Source of the DNA: Ginsengibacter hankyongi
GTDB taxonomy: Bacteria > Bacteroidota > Bacteroidia > Chitinophagales > Chitinophagaceae
NCBI RefSeq assembly: GCF_008710285.1
Contig: NZ_VYQF01000002.1
Span: forward strand, 186,001 to 250,000
DNA: 64,000 bases
Reading direction: 5' to 3'
In this document: positions 16,568-26,711 of the stretch, in pieces
Layout: each line of letters starts with the position of its first letter
Numbering within the stretch: position 1 is the stretch's first letter
Made by a program: the position numbers and the translations under genes
The notes under the pieces: generated by a model
Databases searched by the model: none
What the model saw: only the letters and a program-made list of their open reading frames with translations
Told to the model about the DNA's origin: nothing

Positions 16568-17449
16568 TTAGCTATTAGATTTTTTCATCACCTCGGCCAT
16601 TGTTTTACCAATATCTGCAGGGCTTGCCACTACATGAACTCCGCATTCAGCCAATATTTTCATTTTAGCAGCGGCTGTATCTTCTGCACCACCAACAATA
16701 GCTCCGGCATGGCCCATCCGCCTGCCTGCCGGCGCAGTTTGCCCGGCTATAAAGCCTACAACAGGTTTAGTTGAATTTTCTTTAATCCATCTTGCAGCAT
16801 CGGCTTCCATGCTTCCACCAATTTCGCCAATCATAACGATACCGTCTGTTTCTTTATCATTCATAAAAAGCTCAACAGCTTCTTTGGTTGTGGTTCCGAT
16901 AATAGGATCTCCTCCAATGCCAATGGCAGTTGATATTCCCAGCCCCGCTTTAGCAACCTGGTCTGCCGCTTCATAAGTAAGCGTTCCCGATTTTGATACA
17001 ATTCCTATTTTACCTTTCTTAAAAATAAAGCCTGGCATTATACCAACTTTACATTCATCCGCAGTTATAACTCCGGGGCAATTTGGCCCAATCAATCTTG
17101 ATTTAGTGTCCAGTAAATAATTTTTAACTTTTACCATATCCTGAACCGGGATTCCTTCGGTAATGCAAACAATTAAACCAATACCAGCATCAGCCGCTTC
17201 CATAATAGCATCCGCAGCAAATGCTGGCGGCACAAAAATAATGCTCACATCAGCGCCGGTTTCTTTCACCGCTTCTTCAACTGTATTAAAAACAGGCCTG
17301 TCAAGATGTAATGTTCCTCCTTTATTCGGCGTAACGCCGCCAACTACATTGGTTCCGTATTCTATCATTTGGGTGGCATGGAACGTTCCTTCTGTTCCGG
17401 TAAACCCCTGCACTAAAATTTTCGAATTTTTATTTACTAATACTGACAT
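16568..17449 (-). CDS. sucD: Succinyl-CoA ligase (ADP/GDP-forming) subunit alpha
   Basis: Alpha subunit of succinyl-CoA synthetase, the substrate-level phosphorylation step of the TCA cycle. The 293 residues include the CoA-binding [10 protein letters not shown] (15-24), GPNCPG (121-126), [14 protein letters not shown] (147-160) and the phosphorylated His247 in [13 protein letters not shown]. All residues expected for an active enzyme are present. The partner sucC is not in the window. A TATATTTG promoter box stands 20 nt upstream of the start, so it is transcribed on its own or together with the preceding adenine deaminase gene (gap 58 nt). Confidence 0.97.
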   Translation of the reverse strand: MSVLVNKNSKILVQGFTGTEGTFHATQMIEYGTNVVGGVTPNKGGTLHLDRPVFNTVEEAVKETGADVSIIFVPPAFAADAIMEAADAGIGLIVCITEGIPVQDMVKVKNYLLDTKSRLIGPNCPGVITADECKVGIMPGFIFKKGKIGIVSKSGTLTYEAADQVAKAGLGISTAIGIGGDPIIGTTTKEAVELFMNDKETDGIVMIGEIGGSMEADAARWIKENSTKPVVGFIAGQTAPAGRRMGHAGAIVGGAEDTAAAKMKILAECGVHVVASPADIGKTMAEVMKKSNS

Positions 17450-17468
17450 GAATAATTTTTATGTTGGG

Positions 17469-17476
17469 CAAATATA
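17469..17476 (-). promoter_or_regulatory. -7 promoter box (TATATTTG) for sucD
   Basis: Exact TAnnTTTG match on the minus strand in the 58-nt gap after the adenine deaminase gene, giving a leader of about 15-20 nt. Confidence 0.55.
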
Positions 17477-17507
17477 TGAAAGTATGCGTTTACGCATTCT
17501 CAACTAT

Positions 17508-19142
17508 TTAAATTATAAATTTAAATCCTTCTCCGTCAAACAATCCCAAATCGCTCAACTTTACATGAGGAATAACCAATAATGCCATAAAAGATAAGGT
17601 CATAAACGGAGCAGATAATTTTGAGCCAAGCGATTTAGCAGCCTGATCAATTTTCGTGTATGCGTCAGCAATTTCATATCCATCTTCATTGCTCATAAGC
17701 CCGGCTACAGGCAATGGCAAAACTTTGTAGATTGAAGGGTTTGCAGCATCAACACAACTAACGCCTCCCCTGCTTTCAATTATTAAATTCACTGCACTGC
17801 AAAGGCTTTCATCATCTACGCCTACCGCAATAATGTTGTGACTATCGTGTGCAACTGATGATGCGATAGCGCCTTTTCTTAATCCAAAATTTTTTACAAA
17901 GCCTGTTGCCGTAGGCGCACCCTTATAACGGTTAATCACCGCAATTTTTAAAATATCATTTTCAACATCGCTTACAAAACAATCATTTTCAATTTTTGGA
18001 TTGATGCTGAGTTTGTTTGTTATCAGTTGGCCATCCAATGCTTCAATCACTATAATTTTTTCACCACTATCTTTTTTATAAATAAAATCTGAAACTTGTT
18101 TTTTATTACAATTAAAATTATTGATCAACTCAGCTTTTGGGCTATTGATTTTTGAAACTCCGTTTTCTGCTACTAACGTGCCACCAATAAACGTTTTAAT
18201 GACATTGAAGTTTACCAAATCGTTTGCAACAATAAAATCAGCAGCTTCACCTGTTTTCAACAATCCAACTTTCATTTTATAATGCTTCATCGGATTTATG
18301 CAAGCAGCTTTCAATACTTTAAATACATCAATGCCTTTAGCAACGGCTCTTTTACAAAGTTCGTTGATGTGGCCGCTCACCAAACTATCAGGATGTTTAT
18401 CATCACTGCAAAACATCATCTCATCTTCATAGTCATTCAGCAAATCAATGAGTGCTTCAAAATTTTTTGCAGCGCTTCCTTCACGAATCAGGATCTTCAT
18501 TCCGTATTGTAACTTCTCTAGCGCTTCTTCTTTTGTAAAACATTCATGATCGGTACTTATGCCTGCATCAATATATTTTTTTGCATCTTTACCTCTTAAA
18601 CCCGGTGCATGTCCATCAACCGGTTTATCATAAATTTTAGCTGAATTAATTTTAGCCTCGACCTCTTCATCGTGATGTAACACGCCCGGAAAGTTCATCA
18701 TCTCACTTAAATAATTTATTTCATCTCTTGCTAAAAGCGCATCCACATCATTTGCATTAAGCGAAGCGCCTGCAGTTTCGAAATCCGTCGCCGGTACGCA
18801 ACTTGGCGCACCAAAATAAAATTTGAATGGAACCGTTTTCCCATTTTCAATCATATATTCTACGCCTTTCATTCCGCACACATTTGCTATTTCATGAGGG
18901 TCACTTATGGTGGCAACTGTGCCATGAACTACCGCAAGCTTTGCAAATTCTGAGGGCACCAGCATGGAACTTTCTATATGAACATGAGCATCGATAAAAC
19001 CAGGTAATATAAATGGGGCATTGTCGTTTTGATTTGCGATTTCTTTTACAGAAATAATTTTCTCCCCGGAAACTTCTATTTCTCCATAGAAAATTCTCCT
19101 GTTTTTAATATCAACAATATTTCCTTTTTCAACAAAATTCAT
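17508..19142 (-). CDS. ade: Adenine deaminase
   Basis: Deaminates adenine to hypoxanthine in purine salvage. It belongs to the amidohydrolase superfamily (Ade type, 544 residues). The metal-binding HxH is [13 protein letters not shown] (His53, His55), followed by [34 protein letters not shown] and [10 protein letters not shown]. The C-terminal domain has the [15 protein letters not shown] segment typical of Ade and absent from dihydroorotases. The length is normal. It is divergent from the LolA-like gene at 19268, and the 125-nt gap between them holds both promoters. Confidence 0.95.
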   Translation of the reverse strand: MNFVEKGNIVDIKNRRIFYGEIEVSGEKIISVKEIANQNDNAPFILPGFIDAHVHIESSMLVPSEFAKLAVVHGTVATISDPHEIANVCGMKGVEYMIENGKTVPFKFYFGAPSCVPATDFETAGASLNANDVDALLARDEINYLSEMMNFPGVLHHDEEVEAKINSAKIYDKPVDGHAPGLRGKDAKKYIDAGISTDHECFTKEEALEKLQYGMKILIREGSAAKNFEALIDLLNDYEDEMMFCSDDKHPDSLVSGHINELCKRAVAKGIDVFKVLKAACINPMKHYKMKVGLLKTGEAADFIVANDLVNFNVIKTFIGGTLVAENGVSKINSPKAELINNFNCNKKQVSDFIYKKDSGEKIIVIEALDGQLITNKLSINPKIENDCFVSDVENDILKIAVINRYKGAPTATGFVKNFGLRKGAIASSVAHDSHNIIAVGVDDESLCSAVNLIIESRGGVSCVDAANPSIYKVLPLPVAGLMSNEDGYEIADAYTKIDQAAKSLGSKLSAPFMTLSFMALLVIPHVKLSDLGLFDGEGFKFII

Positions 19143-19267
19143 TATTTCATTTTTAGCTGCAAATAATCGATAAACGCTCTAAGTATTTCAATAAATTTAT
19201 TATTAAATGTGAAAATGAAAAAAATTAATGGTTTAATTAAACTCTTACCTTCATAAAAAATTATAAA

Positions 19268-19999
19268 ATGAAAAATATAATAATTTTCATAGTGTTTATA
19301 CTGGCTTTGGTACTTGTTCAGTTTGCCAATGGTCAATCAGTAGATGACATTATCGATCAATATATTACAGCCCGCGGAGGGAAAGATAAATTAACTTCCA
19401 TAAAATCATTATACATGGAAGGTACAAGGCAAATGATGGGCAACGAGGTAGATGTAAAAGTTACCAAAGTAGATGGAAAGCTCAGCAGGGTTGACTTCGC
19501 TTTTGGCAGTAATACAGGATACACTATTATTACGCCCGAGAAGGGATGGAGTTACATTCCAATGCGCTCTGACAAAGCAGAAGAAATGCCCCAGGAAAGA
19601 TTAAAAACAATGCAGGATCAAATGGACATCGCAGGCCCGTTAGTAAATTATGCTTTCAAAGGTTACAAGGCATCATTGCAGGGAAAAGATACCGCTAACG
19701 GTAAAGAAGCATGGAAAATACTACTTACCAACAGTCTTGGGAAAGAAGAGACTTTTTATATAGATACTACAACTCATTTATTGATTCAAACAAAACAAAT
19801 GACAGAAGGTGGCGGCAGAAGAAATAGCGGCCCGACTGAAGTTATCACCGACTTTAGCGATTACAAAGATGTTGATGGTGTTATGTTTCCACAAACGCTA
19901 ACCACAGAAGGAACTGGGATGGGATCAGGAGCAATGATATTTGATAAGATTGAAATCAATAAACCCGTTGATGAAAGCCTTTATAAACCTTCAAATTAA
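19268..19999 (+). CDS. Exported LolA-like (outer-membrane lipoprotein-sorting-like) protein
   Basis: Predicted periplasmic protein of 243 residues with a signal peptide (MKNIIIFIVFILALVLVQFANG, cleavage near 23). The mature part begins DDIIDQYITARGGKDKLTSIKSLYMEG, the opening typical of Bacteroidota proteins annotated as outer-membrane lipoprotein-sorting-like. Beta-rich segments follow (NGKEAWKILLT, ETFYIDTTTHLLIQTKQ, VITDFSDYKDVDGVMFPQTL). This is probably a LolA/LolB-like fold that binds acyl chains, but a true lipoprotein carrier role is not shown. It may share a transcript with the large exported gene at 20154, though a perfect hairpin lies between them. Confidence 0.75.
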   Translation: MKNIIIFIVFILALVLVQFANGQSVDDIIDQYITARGGKDKLTSIKSLYMEGTRQMMGNEVDVKVTKVDGKLSRVDFAFGSNTGYTIITPEKGWSYIPMRSDKAEEMPQERLKTMQDQMDIAGPLVNYAFKGYKASLQGKDTANGKEAWKILLTNSLGKEETFYIDTTTHLLIQTKQMTEGGGRRNSGPTEVITDFSDYKDVDGVMFPQTLTTEGTGMGSGAMIFDKIEINKPVDESLYKPSN

Positions 20000-20009
20000 T
20001 AGGTTCTTT

Positions 20010-20035
20010 TATATACCGGTTGCTGCCGGTATATA
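20010..20035. terminator. Perfect 10-bp hairpin between 19268 and 20154 genes
   Basis: TATATACCGG and CCGGTATATA flank a 6-nt loop, 11 nt after the stop of the LolA-like gene. No long T-run follows on either strand, so termination is likely but not certain. Confidence 0.45.
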
Positions 20036-20153
20036 ATTAATAATTATTGCAAAAGAATTAATCAACAACCGTTTTAATAATGGATTACCTGTAATTCATA
20101 AACACTTCTTACATTTAGCCTTTCAATCCTGATTAAAAATAATTTTTCCCTTC

Positions 20154-23100
20154 ATGAAAAAGATTCTGCTCTTTTCAATTAGCACCTTATTAATTTCAAT
20201 TTCTTTTGCACAAAAAAAGCAAAAATCTACACTAGCTTTAAATGATGACAGTCTATTATTAAGCAAAACGAAATACAGGCTGGTTGGGCCTTTTCGTGGC
20301 GGCCGTAGCGGAACAGTTTGTGGAGATTATAACGATAAGAACACGTTTTATTTCGGTGCAACCGGTGGGGGCGTTTGGAAAACACAGGACGGTGGCAGTA
20401 ACTGGAAAAACATTTCAGATAAATTTTTTGGAGGTTCTATAGGCTGTGTAGCCGTTGCTCCTTCCAACTCTTCAATTATTTATGTGGGCGAAGGAGAATC
20501 GACCCTACGCAACAACGTTAGTGAAGGACATGGCATGTGGCGCAGTGATGATGGTGGCAGAAACTGGAAACATATTGGCCTTGATAATTCAAGGCATATC
20601 ATGCGAATAGTAATTCATCCAACTAATCCTGATATAGCTTGGGTTGCTGCTCTTGGTCATTTGTTTGGCCCATCAAATGAAAGAGGCATCTATAAAACTA
20701 TAGATGGAGGAAAAACATGGAAAAGAGTTTTATACAGTGATGACACAAGTGGCGGTGCTGAATTAGTGATGGAACCTGGAAATCCTTCGGTGTTGTATGC
20801 AGCAACGTGGACGGTTAAACGCACTCCTTATAGTCTTGAAAGTGGTGGTAAGGGAAGCGCCTTATGGAAAAGTACAGACGATGGTGAAACATGGAAAAAA
20901 TTAAATGATAAAAAAGGTTTTCCTGGTAATACTTTACTGGGAAACATTGGCATTGCTGTATCTCCAGCCAACCCGGAAAGAGTATTTGCATTGGTTGAAT
21001 CTTCAAAGGGAGGTTTGCTTAGAAGCGATGATGGAGGTGAAACATGGAATTTGGAAAGCACCGATCCTAACATACGCCAACGTGCATGGTACTTTAGTAA
21101 AATATATTGTGATCCAAAAAATGAAGATATAATTTATGGGCTTAATGTTAACATGTATCGCAGCAGTGATGGCGGTAAAACTTTTAAAAAGATAAATACA
21201 CCTCATAGCGATCATCATGATCTTTGGATCGATCCTAAGAACGGCAATAGAATGATTGTCGCTGATGACGGCGGTGCTCAAATAAGTTTTGACGGCGGTA
21301 ATAACTGGAGCACCTATTACAATCAACCAACGGCCCAATTCTACAGGGTTTCAACAGATAATAATTTTCCTTATCGGTTGCTTGCTGCACAACAGGATAA
21401 CAGCACAGTACGTATTTTATCAAGATCGCAAAGTAACCAAATCGATCAAAGCGACTGGACTTCAACAGCCGGATTTGAAAGCGGGTATGTTGTTGCCGAC
21501 CCATTAAATCCGGATATTGTATATGGCGGCAATTATGGCGGCTACATTTCACGGTTCGATCATAAAATAGGAGAAAACCGATCAGTAAGTGTTTGGCCGG
21601 TTTACGATTTGGGGAGTGGAGCGGATGTTTCCAAATATCGTTTCCAATGGAACTTCCCGATTTTCTTTTCACCCAACAATCCAAAAAAATTATACGCAGC
21701 AGGTAATGTATTATTTGCAACAGAAAATGAAGGTGCCACATGGACAGCACTAAGCGGTGATCTCACTACAAATGATAAATTAAAACAAAAATCAAGCGGA
21801 GGGCCTATAACCCAGGACAATACAGGAGCGGAAGTTTATTGCACAATTTTCACAGCAATGGAGTCGCCACTTGAAAAAGATTTATTATGGACCGGCAGTG
21901 ATGATGGCCTTATCAACGTTAGTAAAGATGGCGGAGCTCGTTGGGATAATGTAACACCGTCTGAAGCAGGAAAATGGATGATGTGGAATTGCGTAGAAGC
22001 TGATCCATTCAAAAAGGGAACTGCATATTTTGTTGGAACAAAATATAAAATGGATGATTATACCCCGTATATTTTTGTAACGAATGATTATGGCAAAACA
22101 TGGAAGAAAATAACTAACGGTATCGCCTCCACGCATTTTGCAAGATGTCTTCGGGCAGATAAAAAACGTCCCGGCTTATTGTATTGCGGAACCGAATATG
22201 GCATGTACATAAGTTATGATTATGGTGAAAACTGGAAGCCTTTTCAGCTTAATTTACCAATGGTACCCATTACAGATCTTACGTTGAAAAACAATGACCT
22301 GATTGTGGCTACACAGGGAAGATCATTTTACATCTTAGATGATTTAGGGGTGGTACAAAACATCGATAAAAATGTTACACAAAACGATTTATACATTTTC
22401 CCTGTGGATACTGCTTACCGCATCAACGGGTCACAAGACCTCAATGTAAAAAATGCTGGTGTTAACCCTCCCAACGGAGTTGTTGTAAATTATTATTTGA
22501 AAGATGTAAAAGATAGTAGCCTCGTAAAAATACTTGTTTTAGATAAAAACAAAAAAGTGATCAGCGCCTTTAGCACAAAGCCTTCAGGTGATACCGCGAA
22601 AATTGAAGTGTCGAAAGGCATGAACCAGTTTGTATGGAATATGCAATACGCTCCTGCAGAAAAAGTAGATGGAATGATTTTATGGAATGGAAATGTAGGT
22701 GGGCCAAAAGCTATACCGGGGAAATATTTTATCCGCGTAATTAATTACGATAAAAAGGATAGTTTGGAAGCAGAAGCCACTATTAAGGCCAATCCAAACT
22801 TCAAAGAAACACAACAGGAATATGAAGAGCAGTTTAATTTTTTAATTACTGTGCGAGATAAATTTTCTGAAATTCAAAAAGCCATCAAAAACATTCGTGC
22901 AATAAGGAAGCAAATAAATGATTTCATGGCGCTTCAGGGAAAAGATACGTTAGGAGAAATAAAAACTATGGCTGATTCCATTAATAAAAAAATGACTGCA
23001 ATTGAAGAGGCCTTATATCAAACCAAAGCAAAAAGTGAAGAGGATGTTTTAAATTATCCTATCCGCTTAAATGACCAGATTGGAGGCCTATACGGTTATG

Positions 23101-23276
23101 CTGCTTCCGGCAATTATCCGCCAACCCAACAAGTAAAAGAAGCTTATAGTTTTTTAAGCGCTAAAGCCGATGCAGAGCTTAATAAATTAAAAACAATTAT
23201 GAATGTTGATGTTCCAAAATTCAATGCATTGATAAGAGAAAAGCAATTGCCCGTAATTGGTGTAAAGAAAGAATAA
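20154..23276 (+). CDS. Exported Asp-box (BNR/VPS10-sortilin-like) beta-propeller protein
   Basis: Large exported protein of 1040 residues with signal peptide MKKILLFSISTLLISISFA. The first 700 residues contain about eleven Asp-box motifs of the form (S/T)xDGGxxW, for example QDGGSNWKN, SDDGGRNWKH, IDGGKTWKR and NDYGKTWKK, spaced as in ten-bladed sortilin/VPS10-type propellers. It opens with LVGPFRGGRSGTVCGD, characteristic of Bacteroidota proteins annotated as glycosyl hydrolase or VPS10 domain protein. No sialidase arginine triad could be identified, so hydrolase activity is doubtful. The last 300 residues hold an Ig/FlgD-like segment (NQFVWNMQYAP, IPGKYFIRVI) and a C-terminal helical part. 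It probably acts in the periplasm or at the surface as a binding protein. Confidence 0.82.
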   Translation: MKKILLFSISTLLISISFAQKKQKSTLALNDDSLLLSKTKYRLVGPFRGGRSGTVCGDYNDKNTFYFGATGGGVWKTQDGGSNWKNISDKFFGGSIGCVAVAPSNSSIIYVGEGESTLRNNVSEGHGMWRSDDGGRNWKHIGLDNSRHIMRIVIHPTNPDIAWVAALGHLFGPSNERGIYKTIDGGKTWKRVLYSDDTSGGAELVMEPGNPSVLYAATWTVKRTPYSLESGGKGSALWKSTDDGETWKKLNDKKGFPGNTLLGNIGIAVSPANPERVFALVESSKGGLLRSDDGGETWNLESTDPNIRQRAWYFSKIYCDPKNEDIIYGLNVNMYRSSDGGKTFKKINTPHSDHHDLWIDPKNGNRMIVADDGGAQISFDGGNNWSTYYNQPTAQFYRVSTDNNFPYRLLAAQQDNSTVRILSRSQSNQIDQSDWTSTAGFESGYVVADPLNPDIVYGGNYGGYISRFDHKIGENRSVSVWPVYDLGSGADVSKYRFQWNFPIFFSPNNPKKLYAAGNVLFATENEGATWTALSGDLTTNDKLKQKSSGGPITQDNTGAEVYCTIFTAMESPLEKDLLWTGSDDGLINVSKDGGARWDNVTPSEAGKWMMWNCVEADPFKKGTAYFVGTKYKMDDYTPYIFVTNDYGKTWKKITNGIASTHFARCLRADKKRPGLLYCGTEYGMYISYDYGENWKPFQLNLPMVPITDLTLKNNDLIVATQGRSFYILDDLGVVQNIDKNVTQNDLYIFPVDTAYRINGSQDLNVKNAGVNPPNGVVVNYYLKDVKDSSLVKILVLDKNKKVISAFSTKPSGDTAKIEVSKGMNQFVWNMQYAPAEKVDGMILWNGNVGGPKAIPGKYFIRVINYDKKDSLEAEATIKANPNFKETQQEYEEQFNFLITVRDKFSEIQKAIKNIRAIRKQINDFMALQGKDTLGEIKTMADSINKKMTAIEEALYQTKAKSEEDVLNYPIRLNDQIGGLYGYAASGNYPPTQQVKEAYSFLSAKADAELNKLKTIMNVDVPKFNALIREKQLPVIGVKKE

Positions 23277-23299
23277 TTAAAAAGGTAAAATATTACATG

Positions 23300-23974
23300 T
23301 CAATCTAAAAGATCAGGTCTTTTTTCTTTTGTTCTTTCGATAGATTGTTCATGCCGCCATTCTTCAATTTTTGAATGATTGCCGCTCATTAAAATTTCGG
23401 GAACTTTCCAACCCCTGAATTCCTCAGGCCTCGTATAAACGGGGGGTGCTAATAAATTATCCTGGAACGAATCCATCAATGCTGAAGTTTCATCGTTTAA
23501 AACACCGGGCAATAATCGACCTATTGCATCTACAAGTACTGCTGCGCCTAATTCTCCGCCACTTAGTACATAATCACCAATAGAAATTTCCTTTGTAATA
23601 AAATGATCACGCACTCGTTGGTCAATACCTTTGTAATGGCCACATATCAATAACAAACTATTTTTTAATGATAAAGTATTGGCAGTTTTCTGATTAAATT
23701 TCTCACCATCAGGTGTTAGAAAAATTACTTCGTCATACTTTGTATCTTTTTGCAAAGATTCAATTGCATTAACTAACGGTTCAATCATCATTACCAAACC
23801 TGCACCGCCGCCAAACTGGTAATCATCGACCTGGCCATGTTTATAATTTGTATAATCTCTAAGATTAAAAATATTCACTTCGAGTAACCCTTTTTCTTTT
23901 GCCCTTTTTAAAATTGAATGAGCAAAAAAACTTTCCATTAACTGCGGTACAACGGAGATGATATCAATCTTCAT
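23300..23974 (-). CDS. trmD: tRNA (guanine-37-N1)-methyltransferase
   Basis: SPOUT-family enzyme that methylates G37 of tRNAs with G36, preventing frameshifts. The 224 residues contain [32 protein letters not shown] and the knot segment [31 protein letters not shown]. The C-terminal [12 protein letters not shown] is also diagnostic. In many bacteria trmD sits with rpsP and rimM; here rpsP is 6 kb away. A TATGTTTG box starts only 5 nt upstream of the ATG, so the mRNA may be leaderless. Confidence 0.97.
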   Translation of the reverse strand: MKIDIISVVPQLMESFFAHSILKRAKEKGLLEVNIFNLRDYTNYKHGQVDDYQFGGGAGLVMMIEPLVNAIESLQKDTKYDEVIFLTPDGEKFNQKTANTLSLKNSLLLICGHYKGIDQRVRDHFITKEISIGDYVLSGGELGAAVLVDAIGRLLPGVLNDETSALMDSFQDNLLAPPVYTRPEEFRGWKVPEILMSGNHSKIEEWRHEQSIERTKEKRPDLLD

Positions 23975-23978
23975 GATG

Positions 23979-23986
23979 CAAACATA
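23979..23986 (-). promoter_or_regulatory. -7 promoter box (TATGTTTG) for trmD
   Basis: Exact TAnnTTTG match on the minus strand ending 5 nt before the ATG at 23974. If used, transcription would start at or very near the start codon. Confidence 0.45.
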
Positions 23987-24018
23987 TAGTAAATGATGTG
24001 AGGTCTTTTATATAAATC

Positions 24019-24402
24019 CTATTCAAAAAACTCATCCAAATTTCTTTTTTCTTTTTTAGTTGGTCTTCCTTTTTTACTTTTCCTTTTTCCTGTATTAAAA
24101 ACAAAGGCGGTGGTTTGAATTTTTTCCTTCGGCTCTTCCGGTGTTAGGTCGATATAATACTTTATTGCCTCAGAAAACTGAACCCTGTTATGTAACAGTT
24201 CAATCACTTCAATTAACCATTTTTTTGCCTCGGTTTTCACTTCATATTGTTCTCCGGTATTAACTGTCTTAGATGCTTTCACATTCACTCCCTTACATTT
24301 CACTTTTCCATTATTACACGCATCGGCCGCAAGGCTTCTTGTTTTAAAAATGCGTATAGCCCACAAATATTTATCAATTCGTAATTTTTCTTTTTCCGCC
24401 AT
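24019..24402 (-). CDS. S4-domain RNA-binding protein (Hsp15/RqcP-like)
   Basis: Small RNA-binding protein of 127 residues with an N-terminal S4 domain: LRIDKYLWAIRIFKTRSLAADACNNGKVKCKG binds RNA, as in HslR/RqcP proteins that act on stalled 50S subunits. The C-terminal tail is Lys/Arg-rich (KRKSKKGRPTKKEKRNL). I use the ATG at 24402. A TTG two codons earlier lies inside the -7 box at 24406-24413. It is downstream of, and on the same strand as, no close partner: trmD follows 44 nt after its stop, so the two RNA genes may be co-transcribed. Confidence 0.85.
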   Translation of the reverse strand: MAEKEKLRIDKYLWAIRIFKTRSLAADACNNGKVKCKGVNVKASKTVNTGEQYEVKTEAKKWLIEVIELLHNRVQFSEAIKYYIDLTPEEPKEKIQTTAFVFNTGKRKSKKGRPTKKEKRNLDEFFE

Positions 24403-24405
24403 GTA

Positions 24406-24413
24406 CAAATTTA
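24406..24413 (-). promoter_or_regulatory. -7 promoter box (TAAATTTG) for the S4 protein
   Basis: Exact TAnnTTTG match. It overlaps the alternative TTG start and sits 4 nt upstream of the ATG at 24402, suggesting a leaderless or nearly leaderless mRNA. Confidence 0.45.
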
Positions 24414-24483
24414 TAACTCAATTATATAAATGGTATTATGAAATAATAAGTGTTTCTGTATTTTTACCGATAAACAAAAATCA

Positions 24484-26679
24484 ATGGCAAATAACAAGCA
24501 TAAAATCTCCCTACTCATTATTTTTCTAATATATTCAATTTCCTCTTTTAGCCAGTTTCGTGCTAAAGAAATTAACTGGACAAATGATGGAACCGCTTAC
24601 TTAAAGTTAAAAGAGGGAAACATTGTAAAAACCGATGTAAAAACAAACACCGAAACGATTGTTGTAAAGAAGGAACAATTAGTTCCTCAGGGCACGGAAA
24701 CGCCTTTGTCATTTAACATCTACAGTTTTTCACCCGATTATAAAACACTGTTGATTTTTACAAATACAGCTAAAGTATGGCGGTATCACACCCGCGGAGA
24801 TTACTGGATTTTAAATGTCACATCTAACCAACTTACACAATTAGGCAAAGGATTACCGTCTCAATCTTTAATGTTTGCAAAAATTTCTCCGGATGGAAAA
24901 AATGCAGCTTATGTAAGCGAACACAATTTATATGTTGAAGATCTCTCCTCTCATAAAATAACTCAACTAACGATGGACGGTACACGAAAATTAATCAACG
25001 GTACTTTTGATTGGGTTTATGAAGAAGAATTAGGCTGCAGGGATGGTTTTAGATGGAGTCCCGATAGTAAAATGATTGCGTTCTGGCAGGTTGACGCAAC
25101 AAAAATCCGGGATTATTATATGCTCAATACTACTGATTCAGTGTATTCAAGAATCATCCCCGTTGAATATCCAAAAGTTGGTCAGCCGCCGTCGCCGGTG
25201 CGCATCGGTGTAATTACAATAAGTGATAACTATATAAAATGGATGAATATTCCCGGGGACCCGCAGGAGCATTATTTGCCAAGAATGGAATGGGCCGATA
25301 ACTCCAATCAATTGGTTGTTCAGCAATTAAACAGGAAACAAAACGAAAGCAAACTTTTTTATTGTGATGTTAACACAGGCGAAGCAACCAATTTTTATAC
25401 AGAAAATGATAAAGCATGGATTGATATAAAATCGAGATGGAACGACGATGACCCAACAGGTTGGGAATGGTTGAATAACGGAAAAAACTTTTTATGGGTG
25501 AGTGAAAAAGACGGATGGAGACATATCTTTCTTGTAAGTCGTGATGGTAAAAAAGAAACACTGATTACAAAAGGCGATTATGACATTGATAACATTAAAT
25601 GCATAGACGATAAAAATAATTTCGTTTATTTTATGGCTTCACCCAATAATGCTACACAACTTTATTTATACAGGGTGAAGATGGATGGAAAAGGAAAACT
25701 GGAGTTATTATCTCCCGCAAATATGATTGGCACACACGATTATAATATTTCTCCCGATGCAAAATATGCCCTGCATTCTTTTTCTAATTACAAAACTTTT
25801 CCTGTACGTGAATGGATTTCTTTACCAGACCATAAGCCCCTGGATGAAGAAAAGAGTATTGCAAAAAATATGAAAGTGAACGAAAATTCTAACGTTGAAT
25901 ATTTTAAAGTTACCACCGATGATAATATTACGTTAGATGGCTGGATGGTAAAGCCGGATAACTTCGATTCTACGAAAAAATATCCTGTAGTGTTTTACGT
26001 ATACGGTGAGCCCGCAGGCTCCACGGTTGAAAATACATATGGTGCCCAGTATAACTTTTTATATAATGGCGATATGAGTAAGGACGGATACATACTTATT
26101 TCGGTTGACAACCGTGGAACGCCTTCCCTGCGTGGTGCAGCATGGCGAAAATCAATTTACGGGCAAATAGGAAGACTTAATATTCACGACCAGGCAATGG
26201 CTGCAAAAAAACTATTTACAGAAAAATCGTATTTAGATACAAGCCGAGTGGCCGTGTGGGGATGGAGTGGCGGGGGGTCTTCTACCCTTAACCTGATGTT
26301 TCAATATCCGGACATCTATAAGACGGGCATTTCTATTTCTGCGGTTGATAACCTTTTATTTTACGATAACATTTATGAAGAAAGATATATGGGATTACCA
26401 CAGGAAAATATGGATGATTATATAAAAGGATCACCGATATACTACGCAAAAAACCTTAGAGGAAATTTATTATTCATTCATGGAACGGGCGATGATAATG
26501 TACAATATGATAATGCCGAGGCCATGTTGAATGAGCTAATAAAATATGATAAAACTTTCCAGTTTATGCCTTATCCCAACAGAACGCACAGCATATCAGA
26601 AGGTGAAGGTACCCGTAAACATTTATCAGATTTATATACTCGTTATCTGCGAAAAAACTGCCCACCGGGCGCAAGATAA
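24484..26679 (+). CDS. Dipeptidyl peptidase IV-type S9 serine peptidase
   Basis: Exported serine peptidase of 731 residues that removes N-terminal dipeptides, usually Xaa-Pro. The signal peptide is at about 7-24 (ISLLIIFLIYSISSFS). Residues 40-470 form the DPPIV N-terminal eight-bladed propeller, including the substrate-binding double-Glu motif DWVYEEELGCRDGFRWSPD. The alpha/beta-hydrolase domain carries the triad Ser595 (GWSGGGS), Asp670 (GTGDDNVQYDN) and His702 (NRTHSISEG). The nucleophile elbow is GWSGGG rather than the commoner GWSYGG, a conservative difference. It is divergent from the S4 gene. The adjacent small lipoprotein gene has its own promoter. Confidence 0.93.
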   Translation: MANNKHKISLLIIFLIYSISSFSQFRAKEINWTNDGTAYLKLKEGNIVKTDVKTNTETIVVKKEQLVPQGTETPLSFNIYSFSPDYKTLLIFTNTAKVWRYHTRGDYWILNVTSNQLTQLGKGLPSQSLMFAKISPDGKNAAYVSEHNLYVEDLSSHKITQLTMDGTRKLINGTFDWVYEEELGCRDGFRWSPDSKMIAFWQVDATKIRDYYMLNTTDSVYSRIIPVEYPKVGQPPSPVRIGVITISDNYIKWMNIPGDPQEHYLPRMEWADNSNQLVVQQLNRKQNESKLFYCDVNTGEATNFYTENDKAWIDIKSRWNDDDPTGWEWLNNGKNFLWVSEKDGWRHIFLVSRDGKKETLITKGDYDIDNIKCIDDKNNFVYFMASPNNATQLYLYRVKMDGKGKLELLSPANMIGTHDYNISPDAKYALHSFSNYKTFPVREWISLPDHKPLDEEKSIAKNMKVNENSNVEYFKVTTDDNITLDGWMVKPDNFDSTKKYPVVFYVYGEPAGSTVENTYGAQYNFLYNGDMSKDGYILISVDNRGTPSLRGAAWRKSIYGQIGRLNIHDQAMAAKKLFTEKSYLDTSRVAVWGWSGGGSSTLNLMFQYPDIYKTGISISAVDNLLFYDNIYEERYMGLPQENMDDYIKGSPIYYAKNLRGNLLFIHGTGDDNVQYDNAEAMLNELIKYDKTFQFMPYPNRTHSISEGEGTRKHLSDLYTRYLRKNCPPGAR

Positions 26680-26686
26680 ATCTTGC

Positions 26687-26694
26687 TACATTTG
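26687..26694 (+). promoter_or_regulatory. -7 promoter box (TACATTTG) for the small lipoprotein gene
   Basis: Exact TAnnTTTG match, directly after the peptidase stop codon and 17 nt before the ATG at 26712. Confidence 0.5.
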
Positions 26695-26711
26695 GTTTTA
26701 AAATACTTAAG

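Noticed and set aside
17484-17497. ATGCGTTTACGCAT near-palindrome in the ade-sucD gap
   Set aside because: Two 6-bp arms around only two bases cannot form a stable hairpin, and the position next to a promoter box gives no further evidence.
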